Part shown: one piece after another, positions 11,236 to 22,826 of the stretch
How positions within the stretch are numbered: the stretch's first letter is position 1
How the letters are laid out: the number at the start of each line of letters is the position of its first letter
From: Agriotes lineatus
Lineage: Eukaryota; Arthropoda; Insecta; Coleoptera; Elateridae
Length of the DNA: 64,000 nucleotides
NCBI GenBank assembly: GCA_940337035.1
Contig: CALNHX010005214.1
Coordinates: 1-64,000, forward strand
Direction of reading: 5' to 3'
The notes under the pieces: model-generated
What the model was told of the DNA's origin: nothing
Databases searched by the model: none
The model's input: the letters and a program-made list of their open reading frames with translations, nothing else
Position numbers and translations under genes: made by a program

Positions 11236-11765
11236 CCACTCAACGCTTAGGTTATTCCTAGCTTTTTCAGTTCAGTTAAACTTAGATATAACATACTTAG
11301 ATGTAGCAACCGCTTTTCTTAATGGTTTTTTAGAAGAAAACGTTTATATGATGCAACCCGAAGGTTTTAATTTATCGCAAAATTTATCGGGTGAAGAAAA
11401 TAAAGTTCTTAGATTGAAAAGAGCCATTTATGGTTTGAAACAGTCCTCAAGAGCCTGGTATAAAAGGGTTGATGATTGTTTAACAGATTTAGGCTATAAA
11501 AAATCAATTAGAACCTTGTTTATTTATAAAAAATCAAGGAAAGTTTACAACTATTGTAGCTTTATATGTCGACGATTTTTTCATATTTCCAAACAATAAA
11601 GCTGAGGCACATTATCTGAAACAAAAATTAGGTTCGGAATTCAAATTAAAAGATCTAGGCCAGGTCAAACATTGTCTTGGAATGAGGATAAATATTAATA
11701 AAAGCAAGGGTCTAATAAGTTTAGATCAAGAGCAATATGTAAATCAGTTATTGTAGAGATTTAAT
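11236..11765 (+). pseudogene. pol: Copia reverse transcriptase, frameshifted
   Basis: After the 11235 break, reading resumes in a shifted frame with HSTLRLFLAFSVQLNL and the catalytic box YLDVATAFLNG. It runs on through LKRAIYGLKQSSRAWYK (about 11417). Another frameshift near 11545-11555 leads to the YVDD catalytic box at 11565-11576. The frame then continues through LGQVKHCLGM to an in-frame TAG at about 11755. RT copies the element RNA. The catalytic Asp residues are present in the DNA but no single frame joins them. Confidence 0.88.
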
Positions 11766-12422
11766 ATGTTAGAATGTAAATCGGTAGGTACTCTCATGGA
11801 AACTAATTTAAATTTTGATATGAATGATAACAAATGTAATGCCCAAATTCCTTATCAACAACTTATAGGCAGTTTAATGTATTTAGCTGTAATGACGAGA
11901 CCTGATATTGCATTCTCTGTTAGTTTTCTAAGTCAATTTAATAATTGTTATAATGAAACGCATTGGAAATGTGCCAAAAGAATCTTAAGGTATTTACAGA
12001 GAATAAAAAATTATGGCCTGACGTTTGTAAAGGGAGGTACAAAATTAGAAGGTTTTGTAGATGCCGATTGGGCTAGTAACTCTTATGACAGGAAGTCATA
12101 CACGGGTTTCTTTTTTAAACTTTCTAATTCTGCGATCTCGTGGGAAAGCAGAAAACAGAAAACTGTAGTGTTATCTAGTACTGAAGCCGAATATATGGCC
12201 ATCTCAGAGGCTTCAAAAGAGGCTATATATTTGAGAAATTTAATTTTTGAATTGACGGGTGAACTAAATTGTGTAACCTTATTTAATGACAGTCAGAGTG
12301 CACAAAAGCTATCGGTAAATCCGATGTATCATAAAAGATCAAAACACATTGACGTGAGACATCATTTTGTGAGAGATGCTGTAGCTAATAATTTAGTCGA
12401 GATTATATTTACAGACAACTGA
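11766..12422 (+). pseudogene. pol: Copia RNase H region
   Basis: The frame contains the copia C-terminal signature: IPYQQLIGSLMYLAVMTRPDI, FVDADWASN, RKSYTGF, SSTEAEYMA and the NDSQSA box. It ends with YHKRSKHIDVRHHF. RNase H removes the RNA template during cDNA synthesis, and the D, E and D residues of its active site are visible. The frame stops at TGA 12420-12422. The usual PADLLTK tail reads on in another frame to the TAA at 12505-12507, so a small indel lies at about 12420. Confidence 0.9.
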
Positions 12423-12525
12423 TATGCCCGCTGACTTATTAACTAAGATTTTAGATTCTATGAAACATTGTAAGTTTTTGAAAGGTTTAGGCATTAAGGA
12501 CTTGTAATATTTCGATCTAGTGGGG

Positions 12526-12700
12526 TGTTGAAATATATCAAAATATTACAACCCCAGTAGTTATAGTAGGCACCAGTAGGTGCAATGTATATAAACTTTT
12601 CACCTGTAGTTCATATACAGCAATAAAGTAGTCTGTGCAGAGCGGAGAAGGTAAAAGGTGAAGAGTACTCGTTGCAAGCTGCTGCGTTTTATTTACAACA
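12526..12700 (+). repeat. Copia 3' LTR
   Basis: It is 175 bp, TGTTGAAATAT to TTTACAACA. It is preceded by a short purine-rich tract (AGTGGGG, 12519-12525) and followed by the CATCA duplication. It matches the two parts of the 5' LTR apart from an 18-base indel and scattered substitutions. Confidence 0.9.
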
Positions 12701-12715
12701 CATCACACAATCTAA

Positions 12716-13563
12716 AGTATGATCAAAAATTAATCTCATCTAGTATGGCTATGAAAGAACAAATTGCTGCCTTTAAAACTGGGTCCAATATATTTTATTT
12801 TTAGGCTTTATTTTTAAGATCAAGTGTCTATTCGACCGGCGCAGGCTTATTTGTTGGACAATTACACTTCTTTTACGTGCGAATTCGTTTATTTCAATAT
12901 ATACTGCTCCACAAATAAACTGGACCATTTGCATATATAGGTGCAATTTTTAAAGATATTTTCCAAAAGGGTAGTCATGGCATTTTTTGGTAACCTTTCA
13001 TGATTGTGTCACTATAAAAAGCATTTTTTTTTCATAATTTGGTTTAAATAAAACTAAGTCCATTAATAAAATATTATCATTTTAAAATTTTGAATTTCGC
13101 CCAAATGTTGATAGCACATTGCATACAAAGTATGCCAAATCGTTGCCAAACATTTTTAAACGTTCCAAAGAGACTCAAAGAACTATTCATTAACCTTTTT
13201 TTGTGATTCCTCTTATTTTTGTGAAATATAGTTTTTTTTATAATTTTATGGTTTTTTAATTTTATGAATATGATTTTGTTAATTCTTAAGTTGATATATG
13301 AGGAAAGTGCAATTAAATATGCTTAATATGAGTATACTATAAATCAAAACTTATATATATATATATATTTTATGACGTAATGTAATAAATACAATTTTTA
13401 TGGGTGGTCCAGTTCATCTGTGCAGCAGTATAATATTGTAATAAGATGAATAAAAAAAATATTTAATAATAAAATTTGACAGTTTGAATATGTAAGCCAA
13501 TTTTAAAGGCGTTGGTTTGCACTTCCACAGCCATACTAGATGAGATTAATTTTTGATCATACT
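12716..13563. mobile_element. TIR element (outer) split by a second MITE
   Basis: AGTATGATCAAAAATTAATC at 12716 recurs inverted at the right end (to 13563). The inverted match runs about 35 bases perfectly and some 60 with mismatches. Removing the inner element (12901-13431) leaves only about 320 bp, so this was a short non-autonomous element. No coding sequence was seen. Confidence 0.7.
12901..13431. mobile_element. Tc1/mariner-type MITE nested in the outer TIR element
   Basis: The left end ATACTGCTCCACAAATAAAC and the right end (GTTCATCTGTGCAGCAGTAT) are inverted copies about 28 bp long, with TA at both outer borders. The interior is AT-rich with a (TA)n run near 13352-13370 and no open frame. 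TIR length and TA target fit mariner-like elements. Confidence 0.65.
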
Positions 13564-13575
13564 ATATCTTGCGAT

Positions 13576-14452
13576 ATGCAGGGTGTTAATTAAGTACATA
13601 AACAAACTTTAAGGTGATTCCTTCTTCAATTCTAAGATAAAAAGTTCATACAAACATGGGACCTAAACGGCTTCGTTTTCAGGATACAGGGTGTTGAAGT
13701 TTAAACAAAAAAATATATTTTTTTCTAAAATCTGGAAAACGCTAGAGATATTGTAATGAAACTTGGTGTATGATAGTATTTCATAAAGTGGGATTATTTG
13801 ATCAGAATAAATTTAATTTATTTCCACCAGTGGCGTGCACCGGGGCCACCTCAGTTACCTTATTTTAGAAAAATATGGTACGCCACTGTTTTTTAGTTAA
13901 TACGAGAATTTTTGTAGATTTATCCATTGACACTATACAAAAGATGTATTTTTTATTATTTTGATAGAATAAACCTTTTTCGAGAAAAATGGAAAAATCT
14001 GTAACAGCAATTCGTTCATTGGACTTTAATGGGACCTAAACGGCTTCGTTTTCAAAATACAGCTTAAAAGAAGTTTTTAAAAATATTATTTGATAACAAA
14101 TAATCTTACAATAGCTACAAAACTTTTGCCTAAAAAACAGTGGCGTACCCGATTTTTCTAAAATAAGGTAACTGAGGTGGCCCCGATGCACGCCACTGGT
14201 GGAAATAAATTAAATTTACTTTGACTGAACAATGCCACTTTATGAAATACTCATCTACACCAAGTTTCATTAGAATACCTCTATCCGTTTTCGAAATTTT
14301 TGAAAAACTAATTTTTGTTTAAACTTTATCACCTTGTATTTTGAAAACGAAGCCGTTTATGCCCCATGTTTAAATGAACTTTTTATCTTAGAATTGATCA
14401 AGAAATCACCCCTTAAAGTTTGTCTACGTATTTAATTACCACCCTGTATATA
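13576..14452. mobile_element. Foldback-like element with long inverted arms
   Basis: The left arm (13576-13890) and right arm (about 14125-14452) are inverted copies ending in CAGGGTG. Both contain AACGGCTTCGTTTTC (inverted on the right), a CAGTGGCGTGCACC/GGTGCACGCCACTG-like block and TTATCTTAGAATTGA. A third copy of the phrase GGGACCTAAACGGCTTCG lies near 14030 in the spacer. It has no coding sequence. Confidence 0.75.
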
Positions 14453-14670
14453 AATGTTCAAATTAAGAGGGGCGGAGCTCAGGAAAGAAGACTAAATTAT
14501 TGTGGTTTATTAGAAACCAAAATATCTAAGAAAAACAACATACATATATCAGTAATAGTTATTTACGTATAGAAGGGCGGAAGTGTAAGATTACGCCCGC
14601 AGCCAAAATTTGAGGCCCGGCGGAGGAGGGCCTTGATTTTGCTAAGGGTGTAATCTACTTCCGGCCTGAG
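14453..14670. other. Spacer with a GC-rich imperfect hairpin
   Basis: GGGCGGAAGTGTAAGATTAC (about 14573) faces GTGTAATCTACTTCCGGCC (about 14648) as an imperfect inverted repeat around a CCCGGCGGAGG core. No gene is evident. Confidence 0.4.
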
Positions 14671-14900
14671 GTACAGCTGATTGCAAATAAAACTGGGACA
14701 GCTAATATGTAATATGTAATATGATGTACAATAAAATATTAAATACTTGTAATTATGTTGCTTTTTCTTATGCCTCTATTTTTAATAATATTTTATGTAG
14801 TCACTTACGGAATTATAAGTTAGCGCCAGTTTCACACGTTATTAAAAATGCAAAAAGTAGTCTCAAGACTTGTCCCAGTTTTATTTGCAATCAGCTGTAC
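14671..14900. mobile_element. 230-bp element with 30-bp perfect terminal inverted repeats
   Basis: GTACAGCTGATTGCAAATAA starts the left end (14671-14700) and the exact reverse complement ends at 14900, a 30-bp perfect TIR. The interior is AT-rich. No target duplication is obvious. It is a MITE of unknown superfamily. Confidence 0.65.
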
Positions 14901-14942
14901 GTACAACGTTTTACGCACAACTGCATGGAAAAAACACAGAAT

Positions 14943-16587
14943 AAATACAGGTTTTTTTAATACCAAAATTTGCTAACACAGTTAAGATGCCGTTCCGTAA
15001 AGTAATTTGCGGGCGGTAAAGTTACTTTACGGCTCGCAAATTACTTTCCGGCCCGCCGGGCGTAAAGTTGTACTTTCGATCGTGGTAACTAAGATGTAAA
15101 CCTTCATTTTCGGCCGGGTTGTACGTAGAAATACTAACAAAATATCCTCGAATAATATACAACGAAAATCACTTCTTAATTTTAAAGATATATTTTTTGT
15201 CGCTCATTGCAGCATTCAGCATATTTTGATTTTCGGACATCAATCTTTTATAAAAATTTTGGCAGCTTAGTCTATAAATCAGCTTTATCAATAACTCACT
15301 TTTTATCAATTCTACCGATCTACAATTTCGTACGTCTGACCAGTATGTGACCATTAGACTAAATACTCTTTCGATATCAGCATTGGAGCATGGAATACAA
15401 AAAATAAACTTATTCAAATTTGGCGTATCTATTTTGTTTCTTCTTAATGTCGAAAATACCAATGCCCACCTTTTGTCAAGAGTGAGATTGGAATGTTTGG
15501 AAGCTGCCTTGTTTAAATTGCTGCCTACTACCATATCTTCATATAAATCATCAAAATTTATATCAGTATGTGTTCCAGGTCGGCATACAAAATTTCATTT
15601 TTAACGAAACTCGTTTTATTACAAATAAAGAATTTTCTGCTGTAAAATTTGACCATGAATTTATTTATATACTCTATTTAATATAAAAAAAATTAAAATC
15701 CGTCAGAATTCGTGTAGCTTAAGAATTTTCTTAAAGCACCCTAGCAGTTGCACCGTAAAATTCATCTCTCAGGCGACTTTCTAAACTATTTCTTATATTT
15801 AGCATTATGTCGAATACTTTCGGTGCTGTAAGAGAATCTGATTCCAGTATTTTTATATTGTTACTGACAATATTTAAGACGTGAAGTAGAAAATGTAAAT
15901 ATATATCCGCTGGCATCAAAACAGTAGGATCTTTGCTGCCCAAGTTGTCTTTTACGAAATTCCAAACTAATTTTGAGCATTCTTCTTCACCAAGTGTATA
16001 AAAGTAAGAACTAACAGCTGGCCAAGTTTTCAGAAGTCTTATCTATGGCGGGTAAAAGGGATAACCACCGAGTGGTTACATACTGTAGTAACGGAACATA
16101 TTCCATATCAAAAATCATATATTATCTCCTTAAGCGACTCGACTCTTTTCGCAGACACAGAAAAATGGTTGAATACTTTCAAAACAAATGCTTCTACATC
16201 GACATATAGTAAATCGTCTGCCTTTTTAGCTGTGTTATGTAAAGTATGTGTTGGACAATGTGCAGCTAAGAGTTAGTTCAGCATTTTCGGGAGATAGTAT
16301 TTTACAGAGACGGAGTTCGGTTTTCCAAAATTTACGGCTGCATTATCTGCAGAATATGCTGATATTCTATTACTTGGAAGATTATGATTTTTCAAAGAGC
16401 TAAAAATTTTGTCGACTATTGTTTTTGCTGATGAAGTAAAGTCGTAATTACATGAAATAAAGCGGGAAAATAAATTCAGCCTCTAAATCGGGAAATGTTA
16501 TGTCCCGAGCGATACCAACTCGGGACCGGAACATTGGTCATCAAACACGGGACTGTCCCAGGTAAATCGGGACGGGTGGTCACCCTA
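14943..16587 (-). mobile_element. hAT transposon remnant inserted in a P-type transposase gene
   Basis: The right end on the minus strand is TAGGGTGACCACCCGTCCCG, a typical hAT-family end. ACACAGAA follows it at 16588-16595 and also occurs at 14935-14942, the 8-bp size expected of a hAT duplication. However, the left end after 14942 does not match the TIR, so the left boundary is tentative. A hAT transposase pseudogene fills the body. Near the left end, 14994-15060 holds a hairpin (GTAAAGTAATTTGCG and its inverse). Confidence 0.55.
15169..16460 (-). pseudogene. hAT transposase, C-terminal two thirds, broken
   Basis: Minus-strand frames read SSAKTIVDKIFSSLKN, NRISAYSADNAAVNFGKPN, CPTHTLHNTAKKADDLL and VEAFVLKVFNHFSVSAKRVE. 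YVPLLQYVTTRWLSLLPAI follows, then LLHVLNIVSNNIKILESD. The hAT C-terminal dimerisation domain closes it (IPCSNADIERVFSLMVTYW, then VRNCRSVELIKSELLI), ending at 15169. Stops and frameshifts separate these parts (for example a stop after YYLPKMLN). The family cuts and pastes hAT elements through a DDE domain whose ends dimerise. The N-terminal BED finger and first catalytic Asp are not visible. Confidence 0.8.
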
Positions 16588-18387
16588 ACACAGAAAGAAG
16601 TAGTTACTAGTTTATCTGAAGAAACGGCAGTAATCCCAGAGCAATCGTCAGTGGCTTTAACAGCGGAACCGGTTATTCCAAGAACGGAACCAATAATTAT
16701 TTCAACAGCAAAACCAGTTAGTCCAATAGCAGGAGTGTCAGCAATTCCATTATGCAATTATGAAAACGTATCTGGTATGTACCTATACGCAAATTAATTT
16801 ATTCATTGGTACAATAGTAACGCATTGTTTTTTTGCAAAGTTGACAGCCTTCTTCGCACTCCTAAAAAGAGAAGATTCCATGATGCAACTCCCCAAAGGG
16901 CTAAAAGGACCATAATGTTAGCAAAAGAGCAAATAAAAACGCAACGCCTAAGAAACGGAGCTCTACAACAACAAAATAGAAGACTACAAAGAAAGGTCAC
17001 ATGGCTTCAGGAGCTTATAGATCACTTAAGGGAAAAGAATGTTTTATCTGAAGATGGCAGCGATCCCTTGTTGGTAATACTAATTTTAATTAAAGTTATT
17101 GATGTTAGCAAACAAAAGTTTTTAACTTAAAAGTATAAGGTGTTTCACAATCGTAATTAAATTATGTTTGTAGTAACTGCTGCTAAGCATAATCAACAAT
17201 TTTAAAAATGAGTGTTTTAATATGAAGTTTAAAATTCCAAACTATCATAATTATCTTATGTTAATTAAATGGCAATTACATTTATAATAAAATTAATTCA
17301 TTGATGCAGTATGTAGTTATAAGCTTATAAAAGTAGTATTCATTTAGAAATTATTTTTTCTTAGAATATTTTGTTTGTTGCAGGAGACTTTACCCGAGAA
17401 CTTAAAGCAAGTTATTTCAAGAAAACTTAAATCCCCAAAACGAAAGTATACACCAGTACTCCGAAGCTTTGCACTTAGCCTCCAATTTTATTCATCAAAA
17501 GCATATGAGTACGCAAGAAAAATGTGGCAAAATGTATTGCCTCACCCGTCAAGATTGTGAGCGTGATACAGTGTGGTCGATGGGAAACTTGGCTTTACAA
17601 AAGATGCTTTGAAAGCTATATCAATGCAAACAAAGATAAAGCCAGTTATTTTAAATATCGTTATGGATGAAATGTCCATAAAAGAACAGGTGGTTTTTGA
17701 TAAAAATAAATTTTATGGTAGAGTAGACATGGGCACGAACATTTTCTATGAAAATGATAATTTGTAACTGGCAAAAATGCATTGGTGTTCATGGCAGTGG
17801 CTGTTAATGGTGGGTGGAAGGTACCACTTGGCTATTTTTTAATTAAGGGGCTTACTGGTTCTGAGAGGACCAATTTATTAACTAAATTCCTTCAATTACT
17901 GAATGACACTGGTGCTATAGTGCATTCACTAACATTTGATGGAGCATCGGTAAACATTAGTATGTGCACTAATTTAGGTGCAAATTTTAATTACGGCACT
18001 GCTAATTTCAAACAATGGATTATTCATAGTTACGAAAGAGAAAATTTATGTTTTTTTCGATGTTTGCCATATGATAAAGCTTATACAAAATACATTGGGG
18101 GAAAAAGGCATCATAGTAGATCCCGAAAAAAATAAAATCAACTATCTGCACATTAAAGAACTTAATAGTGTTCAACTCAAGGAAGGACTACATTTAATTT
18201 TATTAATTTTAATTTAATTTAATTATATTTTATCCTTGTAATTGAAAAGGAAAATAAAGACAATATTTATTTATTTGGCCAACAAGCTCACAAATAAACA
18301 CGTACAGTTTGACAGCAACAGAATGAATGTACGGTTAGCTGTACATTGAGTGAAAGTGTTTATAAATCTTTGTTATATTTGAAAGAA

Positions 18388-18679
18388 TCGCCAGCGTGGC
18401 CCGGTGGTTAGAGCATTGGACTGCGGCGCAAAAGTCTGGAGTTCAAATCCCAGATCGACGTCTGGCGGGCGGCCTACCCAGTCGCTTTAAATAATTGGGT
18501 ACCTGCGTTCGAAAGAACAAGGGGTAATAATGCTGCTGTCTAATGCGTGATGCTCACCACATGACTACGTGTCATGAATTTGACATGCGACAGCCGGGTG
18601 TGAGAGCGAGGATACGGAAGCTCTGACCTTCCGCCTTGCAGGCCAAGCTTCTTCATGGGGTGTTAGTGCCTCACCATTA
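18388..18679 (+). mobile_element. tRNA-derived SINE, family A, copy 1
   Basis: The head has an A box (TGGCCCGGTGGTTAGAGC) and a B box (GGAGTTCAAATCCC). A unique body and the 3' end GGTGTTAGTGCCTCACC follow. It is flanked by a perfect 15-bp target duplication TTATATTTGAAAGAA (18373-18387 and 18680-18694). The duplicated bases are transposase coding sequence, so the SINE landed in an exon of the P-type gene. A close copy lies inverted at 30222-30521. Confidence 0.92.
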
Positions 18680-19620
18680 TTATATTTGAAAGAAAAAAAG
18701 TATATGCCGCTTGTGTTTAATGACTGCATTGGCACTGCTAAATTTTGTTACATATTAATGTTTTTGATTTACTAAATAGCAGGAATAAGTTTTCCAAAAG
18801 AAATCCGTTAAATATGCCAATTGATAGAAAGTCATATGATTATTTAAAAGAGCACTCTGTTACATTTATCAATTATAATCAAGAATTGAGAGATCCAAAT
18901 GGTCTAAAACGTATTGCAGGTGCTAGGAAAACAGGTTTCTTAGGTTTCATTATCAATTTAATTAATATTTTCAATTATGATGAGCTGGAGAATAAAATAG
19001 ATTACCTTTTAACATTTAAGTTAAGTTAAGATTATATTAAAACATTTTTCAGTGCAATCAGAAGTCGTGGGGGTTTAATAATAATCCTAACGTCAAACAA
19101 TTTCAAAGTGCGTATAAACAACTTTTAATCAGAAATGAAATTAAGTTATTTGACACTTCAAATTGTTTGGCAGACGTAATAGATATATTGCCATGTGTCC
19201 TGAAAATGCTCAAAATTTGTATATCCCCTAAGCAATGATGGTGAAAGCATATTTTTGCTGAAGTATTTGACCATGATTATATAAATACGTCATGGACATT
19301 AACTTCATATGTAGAGAATGTGGTAGAATACATCAGCGGATTTCTGGCAAAAAAAAATTTGAAACTGCATTTATGTAATATATGTAAAAAGTATTTAACT
19401 AGTGATAAGGAATTATTATTAATTAGAATTAAGAATAGAGGTAAGTTAATATATACATCTAGAGATGTTCTAAATATATGTAGAATTGCTGAAATTGTGT
19501 TTAGAGAACATGTGAACAGAATCTCGCTAACTAATATTAAGGCTATTCTAGCTAACCAGATATTTAGGAGATGTTGCCAAGTGGCGTTTAATAATAATGA
19601 ATTGTATAATAATCTGTAAC

Positions 19621-19968
19621 CTCATTTACCTTGTGGTGTAGAGGCTGGTGCTTTATGCGCTGGCATCTGGCGGTACAATGCTCAACTTGCCCCGGATTCG
19701 GGATACAGAGTAGGAGTGCTCCTTTGGTGCTTGCGCAGAAACCATTGTGTGAGGTGTGTGTCTTGGTGATGTGTTGACCTTGTTACTCTATCTTTTAGGT
19801 CTGTGGTTCTGAGTAGAGCACAGTTAATTTGGTGCCCAACTGTGAATGGTGTCGCTGAGTCCGATTCTAATCGTCAAGGATACGGAAAAAATCCGACCCC
19901 AGGGAGATTCGAATCGAGGACTTGCTTAATGCAAGCCTGGCGCTTACCCATCTGCGCCACGCAGCTTC
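19621..19968 (-). mobile_element. tRNA-derived SINE, family B, minus orientation
   Basis: Read on the minus strand, the head (19968 downward) has TGGCGCAGATGGGTAAGCG (A-box-like) and CGATTCGAATCTCC (B box). A 250-base body follows. It interrupts the P-type transposase: NNNELYNNL before, ELLEHIKGQYYLDNH after. I could not settle a target duplication. It is unrelated in sequence to family A. Confidence 0.75.
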
Positions 19969-20150
19969 TGAATTATTAGAACATATTAAGGGGCAATATT
20001 ATTTGGATAATCATGTGTCCCAAATGATTAAATTAATCATCAATACTTCTTTAAACATAAAGACTGTTCCATGAAGCAAATTTGGCTTCTATTAAAGATG
20101 ACTATATGAGAACTAAGTATAGTAGATTAGTTTTATTTAAACATCAATAA

Positions 20151-21120
20151 AATTATGAATTAAACTTCCTGACTTTTATTGCATTTAGGTACACCCACAT
20201 ATGTCTATTAATAAATGATTATTACCTACCTACCTTAATTTTTCTTTATTTTATAAACTAAAAAATTAGCTTTCTTAAGTACCTACTGCTAAATTATTTT
20301 GACAAATTTTAGAACAGTTATAAGTAACAATAATTTAAAACAATCAACTCAGCAAACTTCTAAATTGTGTCTGGATCTCAAATATTTGTATTTTGATTTT
20401 ACATAATGTGAATAATTATAATTTAAAAATATAAAAATTAGTGATGACACATGTGGGTAAAAAGCTTTAAGTTAAAAAATCGGCCAATTCAGAGCCGCGA
20501 AAATTACCGTAAAGAAAAAGTTATAGCCAAAAACCGCTAAAAATGGCCCATTCTTCAATTGTTTTTAACTCAAAGAAAAATAATTGAATAACGTTGAAAT
20601 TTTCCGAAAATATAGCACTCGGTGATCAGAAAACATAGGTTTTTGTAATTTGCAAAAATGTTGATTAGTTTTTGAATTTTTTTCGAAAAAGTTACGTTTT
20701 TGCAGAAATTTATTTAATCAGGTTGCAGAAGTCGTACAACAATCAGCGTGGGCTTATTTTTTTCCTTAAGAGTTGTACTACCACACACAATATGAGCTCG
20801 ATTTTTTTTCACTTGCAGATATGTGCAAATTCAATTTGAAGGGTGACCTTTGTTTACGCCCACAAAATGTTGAATATTTTGTCAATTTTAATTGTACTGA
20901 AATTACATAAGGGTTGATTAGGGCAAAATCCTAAAATACGTTTCTAGGTATTTGCATAGATAATCTTTGCAAGCAAACATCAAATCGATATCTTATCGGG
21001 TATAAAAGATATTGAGGAATTCGGGAAAACACATTTTACCCCTTTTAACCCCCTTACGGATCGAATTTCAAAAAATCCCTGCTTAGCACTACCTTACGTA
21101 ACAAATTGAACTTTCCACCC
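20151..21120. other. AT-rich non-coding DNA, nothing recognised
   Basis: This stretch runs from the P-type transposase stop to the LINE tail. There is no credible coding frame or terminus. It contains an inverted-looking low-complexity section rich in AAAAATTTTT-type words around 20460-20720. Confidence 0.4.
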
Positions 21121-21922
21121 AAATTTCAAGTTCCTTTTTTTTATATATTTAAGTAAACCAGCTCAACATTATAATATGTTATACATGGTCAAGATATCAC
21201 ATTACACATTAAAATGTCTTTGAAAAAAACTGAGAAGGAGAAACGTAACTTCCTCGATGAATGGGTGATGTCCTAATCAGCAATTGGGGGGTCGATTAAT
21301 AAGTCTTGGGGTAAGCGTCTTTTTAACCTGGTGTGAATTTCCGTTGTGCCCAGTTGATGATGTTGTGAACTGCTGCATTCATGGATATTTTCGAAAAATT
21401 TCTTTGTGGTACGTTTTATGTATTGGCATATGGTGTCTACGCTTAATTCGGTATGAAGTTGCTGAGATCTAACATACCAGGGTGCATTACATGCAATACG
21501 GAGCACTCTATTCTGGAACGACTGAATCTTCTTTATATTTGTAGCAGATGTTGTGCTCCAAACTGGACAAGCATACGTAATTAGTGATCTCAACAAAGCT
21601 TTGTAGAGAAGAACTGTGCATTCACGACGAAGGGGTGTATTTCTATTTATAAGCGGATATAGTTGCAAAAGTCTAACATGGGCTTGGTTCAGCTTATAGT
21701 TTATATGATAGCTCCACGTTAGCCGTGAATCCATGTATACCCCTAAATATTTCACTGCCTTGTCTCGTGTGTTCCATGGAATTTCATCCTCGTTAATAAT
21801 TACCATTGGAGCTTCTTTTATCCTTTTAAGGGTAAATATTTTAGTAACACACTTGGATGAATTGAGTGTTATCGCCCACTTGGAGAACCATCGATTTAAA
21901 ATGTCCAATACTTCTTGTAGTT

Positions 21923-22826
21923 CAGTGATTTCCAAAGTGGGCGATATCGCCCCTTGGGGGGCGCTGGAACGATCCAGGGGGGCAATAGTAGCCTCGGGTG
22001 CATTTGGGGTGCGGTAAATAAAAATAAGGGGGCGATGAAAGCTTAAAGAAGGAAGAGAAGATAAGAAGATTTAGAAAAACCATTCGTACATATTTCATCT
22101 GTTGTGTAACATGGTGTAACATTATTTTTCCAATAAACACACAAAATGCAAGTTACAGATTTATTTATTTCATGAAGACTATTTACCATTATTAAATGTT
22201 CTTATTCCTCTTCATACCATTTATTACTTTATTTATTCAGTCTGTTTATTCTCCGTTTCTTTAATTTTACTTTATCACACCCTTTAATACACCATCCAGA
22301 ACGTAAATACCATTATTATTCAAATTTGCTTTTACTCAAAATACAGGTTACAAATTCAGAAAACATTTGTTTATTTTAAAAATATCATTTTCGCTAGCAA
22401 TAATAATTTATACAAAATTTTTATATGGTATATTTTATTATAACATTTTATAATTTACTTTTTCAGATAATCATTTGAGTTTGGCTTTCACTTTAGTTAT
22501 TCGAACCTTTTTAATAAACTATTCGCAATTTAACAGTAACTGTATCTGTATCTAATGCCTAATATAACTAAAATAACTGTATCTAATGTATCATTCATTA
22601 AACAATTCTCAAATATTTATCTTGTACTTTTTAATTGCTAATTAATTTATTCTTCCAAAATAATTTCCTACCTAGAAATACTCTTATAGATAATTATCAG
22701 TCTCAAGAAGCTACCACTACAATATCTTTCTGTTTGTTCGCTTAAAGAATGTAGATTTCCAGGGCGCGCCGAGTAATTTTTTTTCTAAAAAGGGGGCGCT
22801 AGGCCAAATAAGTTTGAGAACCACTG
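21923..22826. mobile_element. Non-autonomous hAT element with 8-bp TSD
   Basis: The ends are CAGTGATTTCCAAAGTGGG on the left and TTTGAGAACCACTG on the right, the classic hAT CAGTGNTT.CCAAA pattern. It is flanked by the perfect duplication TTGTAGTT (21915-21922 and 22827-22834). The interior is AT-rich with G-runs near the left end (CCTTGGGGGGCGC) and has no transposase. At 904 bp it must be moved by a partner enzyme. It sits within the Jockey RT gene. Confidence 0.92.

Larger units (their letters stand above)
6750..12700 (+). mobile_element. Ty1/copia retrotransposon, complete but decayed
   Basis: The LTRs begin TGTTGAAATATATC and end TTTACAACA and are flanked by the 5-bp target duplication CATCA (6745-6749 and 12701-12705). 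The order is 5' LTR (split by an insertion), primer site for an initiator-Met tRNA half, gag with zinc knuckle and protease, integrase, reverse transcriptase, RNase H, purine tract and 3' LTR. Integrase before RT defines the copia superfamily. At least two in-frame stops and three frameshifts break the polyprotein, and the 5' LTR carries a 1.65-kb insertion, so this copy cannot be autonomous. Confidence 0.92.
16596..20150 (+). pseudogene. P-element/THAP9-type transposase with intron positions preserved, multiply interrupted
   Basis: Exon-like blocks join in frame: up to 16774 (donor GTATGT), 16841-17073 (coiled-coil-like, AKEQIKTQRLRNGALQQQN; donor GTAATA) and 17384 onward (acceptor TTGCAG). 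The catalytic domain shows NIVMDEMSIKEQVVFD (first Asp) and ALVFMAVAVNGGWKVPLGYF. SLTFDGASVN (second Asp) and VCHMIKLIQNTLG follow. After a SINE come VFDLLNSRNKFSK, KTGFLGFIINLINI and FSAIRSRGG. After a second SINE the C-terminus SIKDDYMRTKYSRLVLFKHQ ends at 20148-20150. Stops at about 17560 and 17766, frameshifts and insertions make it dead. No THAP zinc finger is visible; a hAT element occupies that side. The family moves P-type elements. Confidence 0.85.

Noticed and set aside
18388..18460. Possible tRNA gene
   Set aside because: The A and B boxes belong to the head of a SINE with a 15-bp target duplication and a long non-tRNA body.
19906..19968. Possible tRNA gene on the minus strand
   Set aside because: The tRNA-like part continues into a SINE body and lies inside a transposase pseudogene. 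The acceptor stem cannot be closed.
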